DNA of 64,000 nucleotides from Desulfococcaceae bacterium HSG9 (GTDB lineage Bacteria > Desulfobacterota > Desulfobacteria > Desulfobacterales > JAUCGF01): positions 20,873-84,872 of the forward strand of contig JAUCGF010000081.1 of the NCBI GenBank assembly GCA_030378005.1, given 5' to 3'. Below the pieces are notes generated by a model, which had not been told where the DNA came from, did no database searches, and saw only the letters and a program-made list of their open reading frames with translations. Of the stretch, positions 49,107-57,219 are shown piece by piece. Within the stretch, counting starts at the first letter, position 1; each line of letters begins with the position of its first letter. The translations under genes and the position numbers were made by a program.

Positions 49107-49688
49107 ATGGAAAGAGTAAGACAATCAATTTTAATTATTTATTTTGCTATAATTTTAACGTCAGCCGCGAGCTTTGCATGGGCCGGAGGAGGCGGCCAAG
49201 GTGGACAAAGCGGTCAAGGGCGAGGCGGCTCGGGCGGCGGCGACTTTATCGAGCGAGTGATGAATTTCGATGCTGATGGTGACGGCAAGGTAAGTAAAGA
49301 GGAGATGCCCAAACGGATGCAAGATCGACTTCTACAGCGTGCTGACACCAACGGTGACGGTGCCATTGACAGGCAGGAAGTGACGAAAATTGCTGAAGGG
49401 TGGAAACCTGGCGGCCCCAGCGGCCAAAATCAAGGCAGCCAAAGTCGAAAAAGCGGTCAAGGACGAGGCGGACAAAGCGGTCAAAGGCGAGGCGGCTCGG
49501 GCGGCGGCGACATTATTGAGCGAGTGATGAATTTCGATGCTGATGGTGACGGCAAGGTAAGTAAAGAGGAGATGCCCAAACGGATGCAAGATCGACTTCT
49601 ACAGCGTGCTGATACCAACGGTGACGGCGCTATTGACAGGCAGGAAGTGACAAAGCTCGCTGAACAGATGGGCCGAGGGCGCCAATAG
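49107..49688 (+). CDS. Exported EF-hand protein with internal duplication
   Basis: A 193-residue exported protein (ATG at 49107; AAGGAGGT before it). Signal peptide about 1-26 (ending FAWA). Two ~65-residue units, each with a Gly/Gln/Ser/Arg-rich spacer and two EF-hand loops (DADGDGKVSKEEM; DTNGDGAIDRQEV). The two units are almost identical at DNA level (49239-49400 and 49497-49660), so the duplication is recent. Four canonical calcium loops with Asp at 1, 3, 5 and Glu at 12. Probably an extracellular or periplasmic calcium binder. Confidence 0.88.
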   Translation: MERVRQSILIIYFAIILTSAASFAWAGGGGQGGQSGQGRGGSGGGDFIERVMNFDADGDGKVSKEEMPKRMQDRLLQRADTNGDGAIDRQEVTKIAEGWKPGGPSGQNQGSQSRKSGQGRGGQSGQRRGGSGGGDIIERVMNFDADGDGKVSKEEMPKRMQDRLLQRADTNGDGAIDRQEVTKLAEQMGRGRQ

Positions 49689-50001
49689 AGCGTTGATAAG
49701 GAATCTCGTCAGTTACAAGTTTTAAGTTTCAAGTTATTTCGTAAACCCATGAATTCATTGAAACTCACAAAACTTGTGTCGTTTTTCACTTTCAATGATT
49801 TCAATAGCTTACAAGAACTTATGACTGACGAGTTAGAATTAACCGGATTTTTATCCGTTAAATTCCTAAAATCCGTTGTCATAGCTTTGTCATAAGGCCG
49901 AAAAGAAAATCAAGGCTATTAAGATGACAGAGGTAATGCCCAAGGCATGAATACGGCTGACCAAAACGGTGAATTTCAACTTTTAAAAAAAATGAAAGAA
50001 A
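49689..50001. other. Intergenic region without recognisable gene
   Basis: About 310 bp. Short stretches resemble AAGTTTTAAGTTTCAAGTT runs and GTGAATTTCAACTTTTAAAA (also near 45280). No terminator with a T-run and no coding signal. Confidence 0.5.
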
Positions 50002-50085
50002 AATGAAAGAAAAATGAACGTTCACTTGTATTAGCAAGTGAAAGGTATGAAACATTTATTAATCATTTAATTAAAGGAGCAAAGA
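50002..50085 (+). promoter_or_regulatory. Conserved upstream block, copy 2 (for 50086)
   Basis: Nearly identical to 45317-45400. Palindrome TCACTTG-TATTAG-CAAGTGA at 50022-50041, again ending 44 bases before the ATG; AAAGGAGC ribosome site. Confidence 0.82.
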
Positions 50086-50472
50086 ATGAAGATTTCAAAA
50101 GTGATGACAATGGCAGGAGTTGGAGTTTTGGCTACCGGCTTGCTGGTTCTACCGATGAATGCGGATGCCAGCCGGTATGGAGGCGCGCAAGGCGGTAACA
50201 ATACGGAAATTACCGGATGCGCCCAATTTATCGTTAATGCGGCACTCGGAGTAGAAGACAGTTCAATTGTTATAGCGCGTGGTGGCGGAGGAGCCGGTGG
50301 CGGTGGTGGAGCCGGAGGTGGTGGTGGAGCCGGTGGAGGCGCTAGTGGTGGCAACGGAGCCGGAGGCGGTTCAGGAAATGGTGGTGTCGGGCCACAAGAC
50401 GGTTCAGGCAACGGGCCGGCAACCGGTGATTGTCCAAACGCAAAGCTTGAGAAAAAAGAGGTCATAGTTTAG
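50086..50472 (+). CDS. Small secreted glycine-rich protein, leader family
   Basis: A 128-residue exported protein. The first ~30 residues (GLLVLPMNADAS) and upstream block are those of the 45401/50646 family, but the mature part differs: ITGCAQFIVNAALGVEDSS, then ~60 residues almost only of Gly, Ala, Ser and Asn (GGGGAGGGGGAGGG), and a C-terminus DCPNAKLEKKEVIV. Two Cys. No calcium loops. It shows that the leader cassette can carry unrelated cargo. Function unknown; perhaps structural or adhesive. Confidence 0.78.
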   Translation: MKISKVMTMAGVGVLATGLLVLPMNADASRYGGAQGGNNTEITGCAQFIVNAALGVEDSSIVIARGGGGAGGGGGAGGGGGAGGGASGGNGAGGGSGNGGVGPQDGSGNGPATGDCPNAKLEKKEVIV

Positions 50473-50561
50473 ACATCCGCATATAGTAACCCCTGAGAGA
50501 ATGTAGATATTTGCTGTTCACTCAGAACAAATTATTAATTTTTTCAATATTTTTTAACAAA

Positions 50562-50645
50562 AATGAAAGAAAAATGAACGCTCACTTGTATTAGTAAGTG
50601 AAAGGTATGAAACATTTATTAATCATTTAATTAAAGGAGCAAAGA
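50562..50645 (+). promoter_or_regulatory. Conserved upstream block, copy 3 (for 50646)
   Basis: As the other two blocks. The palindrome at 50582-50601 is TCACTTG-TATTAG-TAAGTGA with one mismatch; distance to the ATG is again 44 bases. Confidence 0.82.
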
Positions 50646-51044
50646 ATGAAGATTTCAAAAGTGATGACAATGGTAGGAGTTGGAGTTTTGGCTATCGGTT
50701 TGCTGGTTCTGCCGATGGATGCGGATGCCGGCAGGTTCAGAGGTGCTCAAGGTGGCGGCGGAGCCGGTGGCGGAGGCAATTTTGTCGATGCGAATGGCGA
50801 CGGCGTATGTGATTTTTACGGAACCGGAGCCGGTGGCGGAGCTAATTTTGTCGATGCCGATGGCAACGGCGTATGCGACTATTTTGACACCAACAGGCCG
50901 GGCTACACAGACGCTAACGGCAATGGCATCAATGATTACTATGAAGCCGGCGGTGCCGGATTTGTCGATGCTGACAATAACGGCGTGTGCGACTACTTTG
51001 AAGGCGGCTTCGGAGGGCGCAGAGGCGGCGGACGCAGAGGGTAA
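50646..51044 (+). CDS. Small secreted calcium-loop repeat protein, second copy
   Basis: A 132-residue exported protein nearly identical to the one at 45401 in leader, four calcium-type loops (DANGDGVCDF, DADGNGVCDY, DANGNGINDY, DADNNGVCDY) and Arg/Gly tail. Differences are concentrated in the Gly-rich spacer after the signal peptide. It lies 173 bp behind the glycine-rich gene, each with its own promoter block, so the genes are probably transcribed separately under the same control. Ends with an intrinsic terminator at 51151. Confidence 0.87.
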   Translation: MKISKVMTMVGVGVLAIGLLVLPMDADAGRFRGAQGGGGAGGGGNFVDANGDGVCDFYGTGAGGGANFVDADGNGVCDYFDTNRPGYTDANGNGINDYYEAGGAGFVDADNNGVCDYFEGGFGGRRGGGRRG

Positions 51045-51150
51045 TAGCCAGTCGATAAGTTAAATAAACTCTGGGTAGGAGCTGTGGCGTTTACCAACAA
51101 ATACGCTATCCTGGTAAATAAAAAGGTGGATTCAGTATCTATACACAGAT

Positions 51151-51182
51151 AAAAGGCGGGCTTTAATTGTCCGCCTTTTTAA
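51151..51182 (+). terminator. Intrinsic terminator
   Basis: AAAAGGCGG/CCGCCTTTTT stem with a ~11-base loop and T-run. Confidence 0.8.
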
Positions 51183-51279
51183 TTTCCAGATTCTGATTGA
51201 CTTTAACCGGTTTTCAATTTATAAATCGCGGCAATTGGAAACTGTAAGATTAAATATTAATTAACAAAAGGAGGATGGT

Positions 51280-51570
51280 ATGAAACGAGTTATTTTTATG
51301 GTATGCTTGAGCTTGTTGTTTTGCACAGCCGCAGGATTTGCCGGCGAACAAAAAAAAGCGGATTACAGCGCCCATTTTACAGATATGGACGCTAACAACG
51401 ACGATGCGGTCACATGGGATGAATTTAAGGCTCAATACGCCCATGCCGAAAAGAGTGTGTTTGAAAAAGCGGATGCTGATAAAAATGGTGAGATCGATCA
51501 TGACGAATTGCATGAGTTTAAGGAAAAACACGGCCATGGCTGTCAGGAAGATAAAAAAGTTAAAGAGTAA
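51280..51570 (+). CDS. Small exported EF-hand protein
   Basis: A 96-residue exported protein; signal peptide about 1-22 (ending GFAG). Two EF-hand loops, DMDANNDDAVTWDEF and DADKNGEIDHDEL, separated by a ~24-residue helix region, form one EF pair. The His/Lys-rich end (KEKHGHGCQEDKKVKE) has one Cys. AAAGGAGGA precedes the ATG. Strong terminator after it. It resembles the EF-hand protein at 49107 in type but not in sequence. Likely calcium binder in the periplasm or outside. Confidence 0.86.
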   Translation: MKRVIFMVCLSLLFCTAAGFAGEQKKADYSAHFTDMDANNDDAVTWDEFKAQYAHAEKSVFEKADADKNGEIDHDELHEFKEKHGHGCQEDKKVKE

Positions 51571-51635
51571 ATAAATTTGGGCTTGGTTCCGACATTAGTC
51601 ATTATCATAAAATTTTGTTCTTAATCTATGTTTAG

Positions 51636-51692
51636 AAGCTGTTTTAAAAATATTCAAACCCCGTTACGAAATATTTTTAAAACAGCTTTTTT
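51636..51692 (+). terminator. Strong intrinsic terminator
   Basis: 19-bp arms AAGCTGTTTTAAAAATATT (51636-51654) and their complement (51670-51688), then TTTTTT. Confidence 0.85.
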
Positions 51693-51779
51693 ATTACTGT
51701 CTGAGAGCAAGAAAAAATTGCCCAAGTGCAAACCAAGCCCACAAATTTGTCAGAAAGGTATTAAAAAAAGAGGTCAGTT

Positions 51780-52493
51780 ATGGCATTAATCACGGCTGAG
51801 GACGTTAGCAAGAATTATCACACAGGTGAAATCAACACCCAGGCATTGAGCGGCGTAAGCGTTGAGATTGAACCGGCCGCTTTTGTTTCTTTTGTGGGGC
51901 CGTCAGGAAGTGGGAAAACAACGCTGCTGAACCTGATCGGCTGTTTGGATAAGCCCACACAAGGTAAAATCAGTGTGGATGGCAGGTCGGTACAAGATTT
52001 GAATCGTAAACAGGCAGCGGTGTTCAGAGGTTCCTTTTTCGGGTTTATCTTTCAGGCTTTTAACCTTTTCCCAGTGTTGAGCGCGTATGAAAACGTTGAA
52101 TACCCATTGGTCATGGTTAAAAATGAAACGGCATCCGAGCGCAGCGAACAAGTGCTGAAAGTTCTTGAAGCTGTGGGAATGCTCGAACAAAAAGATAAAC
52201 GTCCCGACCAATTGTCGGGCGGCCAGAAACAGCGGGTTGCTGTGGCGCGGGCGCTGGTGACCCGTCCAAAAGTGGTGCTGGCCGATGAACCCACGGCCAA
52301 TCTTGACCACAAAACCGCCGTTACCGTTATCCGCCTTATGCGGGCGATGCGGGATGAATTTGACACCACTTTCATTTTTTCCACGCATGATCCGACGATT
52401 ATGCAAGAGGCCGAGATTATACACACTCTTAAAGATGGCAAACTTATAAATTCTGAAAAGCGCCTGGTGCGCGCGACGGAGGCGCAAAAATGA
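51780..52493 (+). CDS. ABC transporter ATPase, LolD/MacB type
   Basis: A 237-residue ATPase. Walker A GPSGSGKTT (about 40-48), Q loop region FQAFNLFPVLSAYENVEYPL, signature LSGGQKQRVAVARAL, Walker B VVLADEPTANLD and switch His in STHDP. Typical of the LolD/MacB/FtsE class that powers FtsX-like permeases without moving substrate through a channel. Its stop overlaps the start of the permease gene (ATGA), so the two are translationally coupled. GAGGTCAG precedes the ATG. Confidence 0.94.
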   Translation: MALITAEDVSKNYHTGEINTQALSGVSVEIEPAAFVSFVGPSGSGKTTLLNLIGCLDKPTQGKISVDGRSVQDLNRKQAAVFRGSFFGFIFQAFNLFPVLSAYENVEYPLVMVKNETASERSEQVLKVLEAVGMLEQKDKRPDQLSGGQKQRVAVARALVTRPKVVLADEPTANLDHKTAVTVIRLMRAMRDEFDTTFIFSTHDPTIMQEAEIIHTLKDGKLINSEKRLVRATEAQK

Positions 52494-53743
52494 TTCGAAT
52501 ATTCAAAATCGCCCTTCGCAATCTTATGCGTTACAAACGAAGAACCCTGCTCACATCCCTGCTGATCACTATGGGAGTGCTGTGCGTCATCCTTTTTTCC
52601 GGCCTGTCAGGTTCATTCAAGGGCATGATGATCGGCCAGATTACGGATGCCAATCTTGCCCAAATTCAAATTCATAAAAAAGGGTATGTCTCTTCTATGG
52701 ACTCAATCCCCTTGAATCTCAATCTGAACAAAAAAGGCTACGCTAAAATTGAAGATGTTTTAAAAAGCAATCCCGCTGTCCAAGCCTGGGCGCCGCGGAT
52801 AAAACTCGGAGCCATGTTAAGCAATTATTCGGAAACCACCAATATCCGGTTAAATGCGATTGATCCGGAAAAAGAGGTGAAAGTGTGTCCGGCCGTAAGC
52901 GACCGCATGGCTTTTGTCGAAAAAGACACGCGTGAAAAACTGATCCGGCCGGGTGAAGTCATTATTCCGGATAAACTGGCCAAAGGTATGAAAATCAAAG
53001 CCGGCGACAGCGTGGTGCTGGTTGCCAACAACAAAGACGGTTCGGTGAACGGCCTGAATTTCACCGTTGCGGGTATCACTGAAACCGTTGTCGGCCCTCA
53101 GGGCAAAGAGGGCTATATGCACATCAAGGATGCCCGCGCCCTGCTTCGTATGGAAAAACCGGAAATCACGGAGGTGGCCGTGCGTCTGAAAAATTTCGAC
53201 ACTCTGACGCCTGCTTATAAGAAACTCAAAGCCGCATTGGCGCAATTTAAAAACAAAAAAGGGAAACCGGCTTTTGAAATTCACACATGGGAAAAGCTCT
53301 CGCCTTTTTATAATATCGCTAAAATGATTGATCTGATGTCCGCAAGCATGAAAGTTATTATGGTTTCAATTGTGCTTATCAGTATTTTAAACGTGATGAT
53401 TATGTCCGTGTATGAACGGGTCAGAGAGATCGGCGCAATGTCCGCAATCGGAACGACACCCGGCAAAATCATGGCCCTCTTTCTGGCCGAGGGAATCACT
53501 CTGGGCTTGATCAGTATCGTGGCCGGCAATATTATCGGCCTTGCCGGGATTTTCATTTTGAATATCTATAAAATCGAATTTGCCTTCGGACGCATGGATA
53601 ACCTGCTTTTAGCGCCCTCCGTCAGTTTTGTCGAACTGTTCTGGCTATCGGTGATTGTGCTGTCTGTTTCGGTTTTTGCCAGCTTGCAGCCGGCCTGGAA
53701 AGCATCTAAAATGGAACCGACCGATGCTTTGGGGCATGTTTGA
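52490..53743 (+). CDS. FtsX/MacB-type ABC permease
   Basis: A 417-residue membrane protein with four helices (about 18-40, 283-305, 330-355, 375-395) and a ~240-residue periplasmic MacB_PCD-like domain between the first two. The C-terminal FtsX region has VRERVREIGAMSAIGTTPGKIMALFLAEG. Works with the ATPase at 51780. No HlyD-type adaptor is nearby; a LolA-like protein and an outer-membrane barrel follow instead, which suggests movement of a lipid or lipoprotein to the outer membrane rather than drug efflux. Confidence 0.92.
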   Translation: MIRIFKIALRNLMRYKRRTLLTSLLITMGVLCVILFSGLSGSFKGMMIGQITDANLAQIQIHKKGYVSSMDSIPLNLNLNKKGYAKIEDVLKSNPAVQAWAPRIKLGAMLSNYSETTNIRLNAIDPEKEVKVCPAVSDRMAFVEKDTREKLIRPGEVIIPDKLAKGMKIKAGDSVVLVANNKDGSVNGLNFTVAGITETVVGPQGKEGYMHIKDARALLRMEKPEITEVAVRLKNFDTLTPAYKKLKAALAQFKNKKGKPAFEIHTWEKLSPFYNIAKMIDLMSASMKVIMVSIVLISILNVMIMSVYERVREIGAMSAIGTTPGKIMALFLAEGITLGLISIVAGNIIGLAGIFILNIYKIEFAFGRMDNLLLAPSVSFVELFWLSVIVLSVSVFASLQPAWKASKMEPTDALGHV

Positions 53744-53764
53744 TTGTTGATTGTCAGCAAATGG

Positions 53765-53841
53765 TGTAGGGTGGGTGTAGAGAAACGAAACCCACCATTA
53801 ATCAGCATTCGGTGGGTTTCGTTTCTCTACGCCCACCCTAC
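53765..53841. repeat. Long palindromic element GTAGGGTGGGTG...CACCCACCCTAC type
   Basis: Arms of ~31 bp (GTAGGGTGGGTGTAGAGAAA then CGAAACCCACC, and the reverse) around ATTAATCAGCATTC. Half of it recurs at 45031. It splits the operon between permease and LolA-like gene and could lower expression of the downstream genes. Confidence 0.88.
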
Positions 53842-53867
53842 ATACTGCTAATTTAAGGAGAAAAATA

Positions 53868-54623
53868 ATGAGAAAAGCACTATTATCAATTTTAATCTGC
53901 TTATGCCTTGCCGCACCGGTCTATTCGGATAATGGGTCAGAAAATGTGTCCGAGGATGGGAACGCAATCCTTAAAAAGGTGGATCGCAACCTGACCCCGG
54001 AAGCGTTTGAGATGTACCGTAAACTGATCAATGTCGAACCGGACAGCGACAAAAAAGAGTTTATCATGTACTCGGTCAAAAAAGGCAATGACCGAATTGC
54101 ATCCGTTTTTCTATCTCCTGCCAGTGAAAAAGGACGGGCTACTCTGCGTTTGGGCGAAAATATGTGGCTTTACATTCCCAATGTCGGCAAACCGATCCGT
54201 ATCACCAGCCTTCAATCCGTAACCGGAGGAATATTTAACAATGCCGATATCATGCGGCTTGACTATACCGCCGAGTACGATTGCGCAAAAACAGAGCGTG
54301 AGAATGACTTGCTGGTGCTTCATTTAAAGGCAAAAACCAAATCGGTCGCTTATGACGGCGTTAAAATGTGGGTGGATGAGCAAAAGCTTCTGCCTGTCAA
54401 ACTTGAATGTATGGCGTCATCCGGTATGCTGATTAAGACCCTTTATTTTAAAAAAGTTACGGATTTCGGAGACGGCCTTGTGCGTCCTGCCGTGATTGAG
54501 ACAGACAGCCCGCTGCACAAAGGCTATAAATCGATTATGATATTTGCCAAAATGAAAAAAAGAGAGCTTCCTGATGAAGCCTTCACCCTGAATTTTCTTT
54601 CCAAAGTCGAAAGCCTGCGATGA
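53868..54623 (+). CDS. LolA-like outer-membrane lipoprotein-sorting protein
   Basis: A 251-residue exported protein; signal peptide about 1-20 (PVYS). The mature beta-rich fold matches the outer-membrane lipoprotein-sorting family: WLYIPNVGKPIRITSLQSVTGG, DIMRLDYTAEYDC, VKMWVDEQKLLPVKLECMAS and a terminal AFTLNFLSKVESLR. It would ferry a hydrophobic substrate through the periplasm from the ABC complex. AAGGAG precedes the ATG. Its stop overlaps the next start by ATGA. Confidence 0.87.
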   Translation: MRKALLSILICLCLAAPVYSDNGSENVSEDGNAILKKVDRNLTPEAFEMYRKLINVEPDSDKKEFIMYSVKKGNDRIASVFLSPASEKGRATLRLGENMWLYIPNVGKPIRITSLQSVTGGIFNNADIMRLDYTAEYDCAKTERENDLLVLHLKAKTKSVAYDGVKMWVDEQKLLPVKLECMASSGMLIKTLYFKKVTDFGDGLVRPAVIETDSPLHKGYKSIMIFAKMKKRELPDEAFTLNFLSKVESLR

Positions 54624-55942
54624 GAAAAACGCTGTTTGCCGTTAGCATATATGTTGCCGGTTTATTTATGATTTTTTCACCGGGTGCCAGAGGACAGGAC
54701 GAATATCAGTTCGATATGGCGGAAATTGAAAAAGAGATCGAAAAAAAGCCATACAACTTCGGCGGATTCCTTGAGTTCAGGCCGGTTTATTTTGGGCATG
54801 ACCGTGATGCGGCCTTTTACCGGCTCAAATTTCCCGATAAGAACGAAGAGCCTGACCGTGAGCAATATAATTTCGGACTGCGATTGGAAGGCAGCTATCA
54901 AAAGAGCATTGCAAACCTTTATTTCAGAACCGAAAGCGGCCTCTGGCACGATTTTCGTGGATGGGATAGTGAGACTGTACTCCATGAAGGCCTTGTATCG
55001 TTAAAACCGAACCCGCGTCACACCCTTGATATAGGTAAAAAAGCGGTTCAATGGGGCAAAGGCTATGCTTTCAATCCGGTCGCCTTTATTGCGCGTCCCA
55101 AAGACCCTGACAATCCTGCCGAAGCTTTAGAAGGTTTTTTTGTTATTGCGGCCGACCTGATCCGGAGCTTTGACGGCCCTTTGCAAACCCTGGCCTTTAC
55201 ACCGGTGATTCTTCCGGTTACGGAGAGTGTGAACGACGATTTCGGTGAATCTGACCATATCAATTTGGCAGCCAAGTTGTATTTGCTTCTTTGGGATACG
55301 GATATCGATCTTATTTTTTTCGCCGGAGAGAGCCGAACGGCCAGGTATGGCGTCGATTTTGCCAGAAATATCACAACCAATTTTGAAATTCACGCAGAGA
55401 TGGCCCTGATCACCGACTTTGATAAGAAATCCATAAACACACAGGGAAATTTATCGTCCGAAGAATCGGATATTATGCAAGCCCTTATCGGCATTCGCTA
55501 TCTCACAACCGATGATATCACGTTCATTGCCGAATACTATCACAATGGCGGAGGAATCGAAGCGCAAGATGCTGAAAATTTCTACAAATTTGCAAACCAA
55601 GCGCATGACATATCGCTGATTTCCGGCGACGAAGCCCCGCTCACCCAGGCCGCCCGTTTATCCCAAAACACCCTGTCCGCAGTCCAACCGATGCGCGATT
55701 ACCTCTATTTGCGTGCCAGCTGGAAAGAGCCTTTCGACATTCTATATTTCACTCCGGCTGTCACCTCAATCATCAATCTGAACGACCAAAGTTTATCCCT
55801 GACGCCCGAATTTGTTTACAGCCCCAAAACCAATCTGGAATTCAGATTGCGCAACACATTTTTAATCGGTGCCGAAAACACCGAATACGGCGAGAAACAA
55901 AATGATTATAAACTGGAATTGAGAATCAGGTATCACTTTTAA
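54620..55942 (+). CDS. Outer-membrane beta-barrel protein
   Basis: A 440-residue exported protein; signal peptide about 1-25 (GARG). Alternating hydrophobic strands (FGGFLEFRPVYFGH, LYFRTESGLWHDF, LDIGKKAVQWGKGYAFNPVA, IDLIFFAGES) and a C-terminal strand ending LRIRYHF, with the terminal Phe typical of BamA-inserted barrels. It belongs to the unnamed barrel family usually found with LolA-like and MacB-like genes. Translationally coupled to the LolA-like gene. Function is probably to receive or export the substrate moved by the system. Confidence 0.8.
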   Translation: MRKTLFAVSIYVAGLFMIFSPGARGQDEYQFDMAEIEKEIEKKPYNFGGFLEFRPVYFGHDRDAAFYRLKFPDKNEEPDREQYNFGLRLEGSYQKSIANLYFRTESGLWHDFRGWDSETVLHEGLVSLKPNPRHTLDIGKKAVQWGKGYAFNPVAFIARPKDPDNPAEALEGFFVIAADLIRSFDGPLQTLAFTPVILPVTESVNDDFGESDHINLAAKLYLLLWDTDIDLIFFAGESRTARYGVDFARNITTNFEIHAEMALITDFDKKSINTQGNLSSEESDIMQALIGIRYLTTDDITFIAEYYHNGGGIEAQDAENFYKFANQAHDISLISGDEAPLTQAARLSQNTLSAVQPMRDYLYLRASWKEPFDILYFTPAVTSIINLNDQSLSLTPEFVYSPKTNLEFRLRNTFLIGAENTEYGEKQNDYKLELRIRYHF

Positions 55943-56079
55943 GCAAGTATGATCGCGGCTATGCGGACGTTGTAAATTGTTATGACGACCTTTGCGCTTA
56001 CCTATCTTATCTTAAACATGAAATTAAGCCGCGCCATTTGAACGATCAACCAGACGGAGACCTGCCCCCTTTCCCCTTC

Positions 56080-56418
56080 CTAAAGACACATTAATTCTTG
56101 AATATTCTTTTTTACGGTCTTCTGATCTTTGGCAGAAAGCCCCCCTATTTTTTTGATGATAAGGCGGCTGTCTATGGTGAAAATTTTCATACGAACCTTT
56201 GAGGGAGCCGGGAGGCCGGCCTTTTTTATACTGCCTATAGGTGCATCAAACGGCCAAGCGGGATTTTTCGAACTGGTTATCATGGCCAGTACACAGTTTT
56301 CAGTAATATCATTAAAGCTTTCATGGTCGGACAATACTAGCGCAGGCCGTTTTTTTTCAGCGTTTTGGTCTGTAAAAGGAAACGGCACCACCACAACATC
56401 AAAAATTTTATAAGTCAC
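56080..56418 (-). CDS. MazF/PemK-family toxin
   Basis: A 112-residue toxin-like protein. Family marks: FDVVVVPFPFTDQNAEKKRP, PALVLSDHE and a C-terminal IGGLSAKDQ helix. MazF toxins are sequence-specific ribonucleases. The GTG at 56418 is preferred because GAAGAGG lies six bases before it and overlaps the antitoxin stop; an ATG at 56436 gives a form six residues longer but lacks a ribosome site. Forms a module with the antitoxin gene at 56408. Confidence 0.88.
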   Translation of the reverse strand: MTYKIFDVVVVPFPFTDQNAEKKRPALVLSDHESFNDITENCVLAMITSSKNPAWPFDAPIGSIKKAGLPAPSKVRMKIFTIDSRLIIKKIGGLSAKDQKTVKKNIQELMCL

Positions 56419-56668
56419 GGTAAGCCTCTTCGTCATTATCAGACAGCCATTCCGAAAGCGAACCTTCCAATGCTCTTGCAAACTCATAGTCTATCGGTTT
56501 AGCCTTGCGAATCGTGACCTTTTTGTTATGGCCTGACTCTGAAATTTCAAATGCGACCGAGTCACCGGGGTGCAGCCCTAAAACCTTTCTGATTTTTACA
56601 GGGATTGTAGCCTGACTCTTGGTGGTAAGCTTACTTGTCACAAGCTTGTTGTCTATTGCGGCTTCCAT
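56408..56668 (-). CDS. AbrB/MazE-type antitoxin
   Basis: An 86-residue DNA-binding antitoxin. The AbrB swapped-hairpin motif lies at about residues 9-50 (TSKLTTKSQATIPVKIRKVL, GDSVAFEI). The C-terminal part (about 60-86; ALEGSLSEWLSDNDEEAY) should bind the toxin. AAAGGAGCGACAAT precedes the ATG. Transcribed first, with the palindrome at 56713 upstream. Confidence 0.9.
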   Translation of the reverse strand: MEAAIDNKLVTSKLTTKSQATIPVKIRKVLGLHPGDSVAFEISESGHNKKVTIRKAKPIDYEFARALEGSLSEWLSDNDEEAYRDL

Positions 56669-56712
56669 ATTGTCGCTCCTTTTTTAGTTGCCTTATAATA
56701 AGTCATAAGTAA

Positions 56713-56727
56713 TACGGTATTACCGTA
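56713..56727 (-). promoter_or_regulatory. Operator palindrome of the toxin-antitoxin operon
   Basis: TACGGTA-T-TACCGTA, a perfect palindrome 45 bases before the antitoxin start. On the minus strand a perfect -35 box TTGACA (56728-56733) lies immediately before it, so the palindrome covers the spacer and an AbrB-type protein bound there would block transcription. Confidence 0.7.
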
Positions 56728-56782
56728 ATGTCAAGCCTTTTAGATTTTTCCTCTGATCGTTGCACCGAAAACCAAGGATAGT

Positions 56783-56968
56783 TTAAATTGCTTCCCACAC
56801 ATCCGAAAACATTCCGCCCATAAACGTCGTCAGATGTCCGTTGGAAACCGTCCACAGATATTCAGGTTCACCGGCCTTTTTATAAATCTCTTGTGCGTGG
56901 TGATATAGAACCTTATCGTCTTCCGTGCTGTGTATCACAAGCACGGGAATCGGAGCTATCTGGTCGAT
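56783..56968 (-). pseudogene. 3' remnant of an alpha/beta hydrolase gene
   Basis: A 61-codon minus-strand frame with stop at 56783: PIPVLVIHSTEDDKVLYHHA, AQEIYKKAGEPEYLWTV, GHLTTFMGGMFSDVWEAI. This is the C-terminal part of a serine hydrolase (acid in STEDD, catalytic His in NGHL). The 5' side is cut off by the GTAGGGTGCGTT repeat at 56970; no start or nucleophile region remains. Confidence 0.78.
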
Positions 56969-56969
56969 A

Positions 56970-57077
56970 GCAAGTAGGGTGCGTTAGCAAAGCGTAACGC
57001 ACCATGTTAATATTAAAAGCGATTTGTCAGGAAAAAATTCGGTGCGTTACGGCTACCGCCTAATGCACCCTACTTGC
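56970..57077. repeat. GTAGGGTGCGTTAGC palindromic element, copy 3
   Basis: AGCAAGTAGGGTGCGTTAGC... to CACCATGTTAATATT, then an opposite-facing GGTGCGTTACGG...AATGCACCCTACTTGC. Large imperfect palindrome. The following 57078-57219 shows no feature. Confidence 0.82.
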
Positions 57078-57219
57078 CGACATACAATCCAAATTCAAAT
57101 CGAAGATAAATTGATAAAAGTCAAACGGAGACCTGAACGCTTTCTCTTGACTTGCCCTTTAATGAGTTACCCCCTTTATTAAGATGTTCCCGGAACTCCC
57201 GAACCCCATAGTCTATTTC

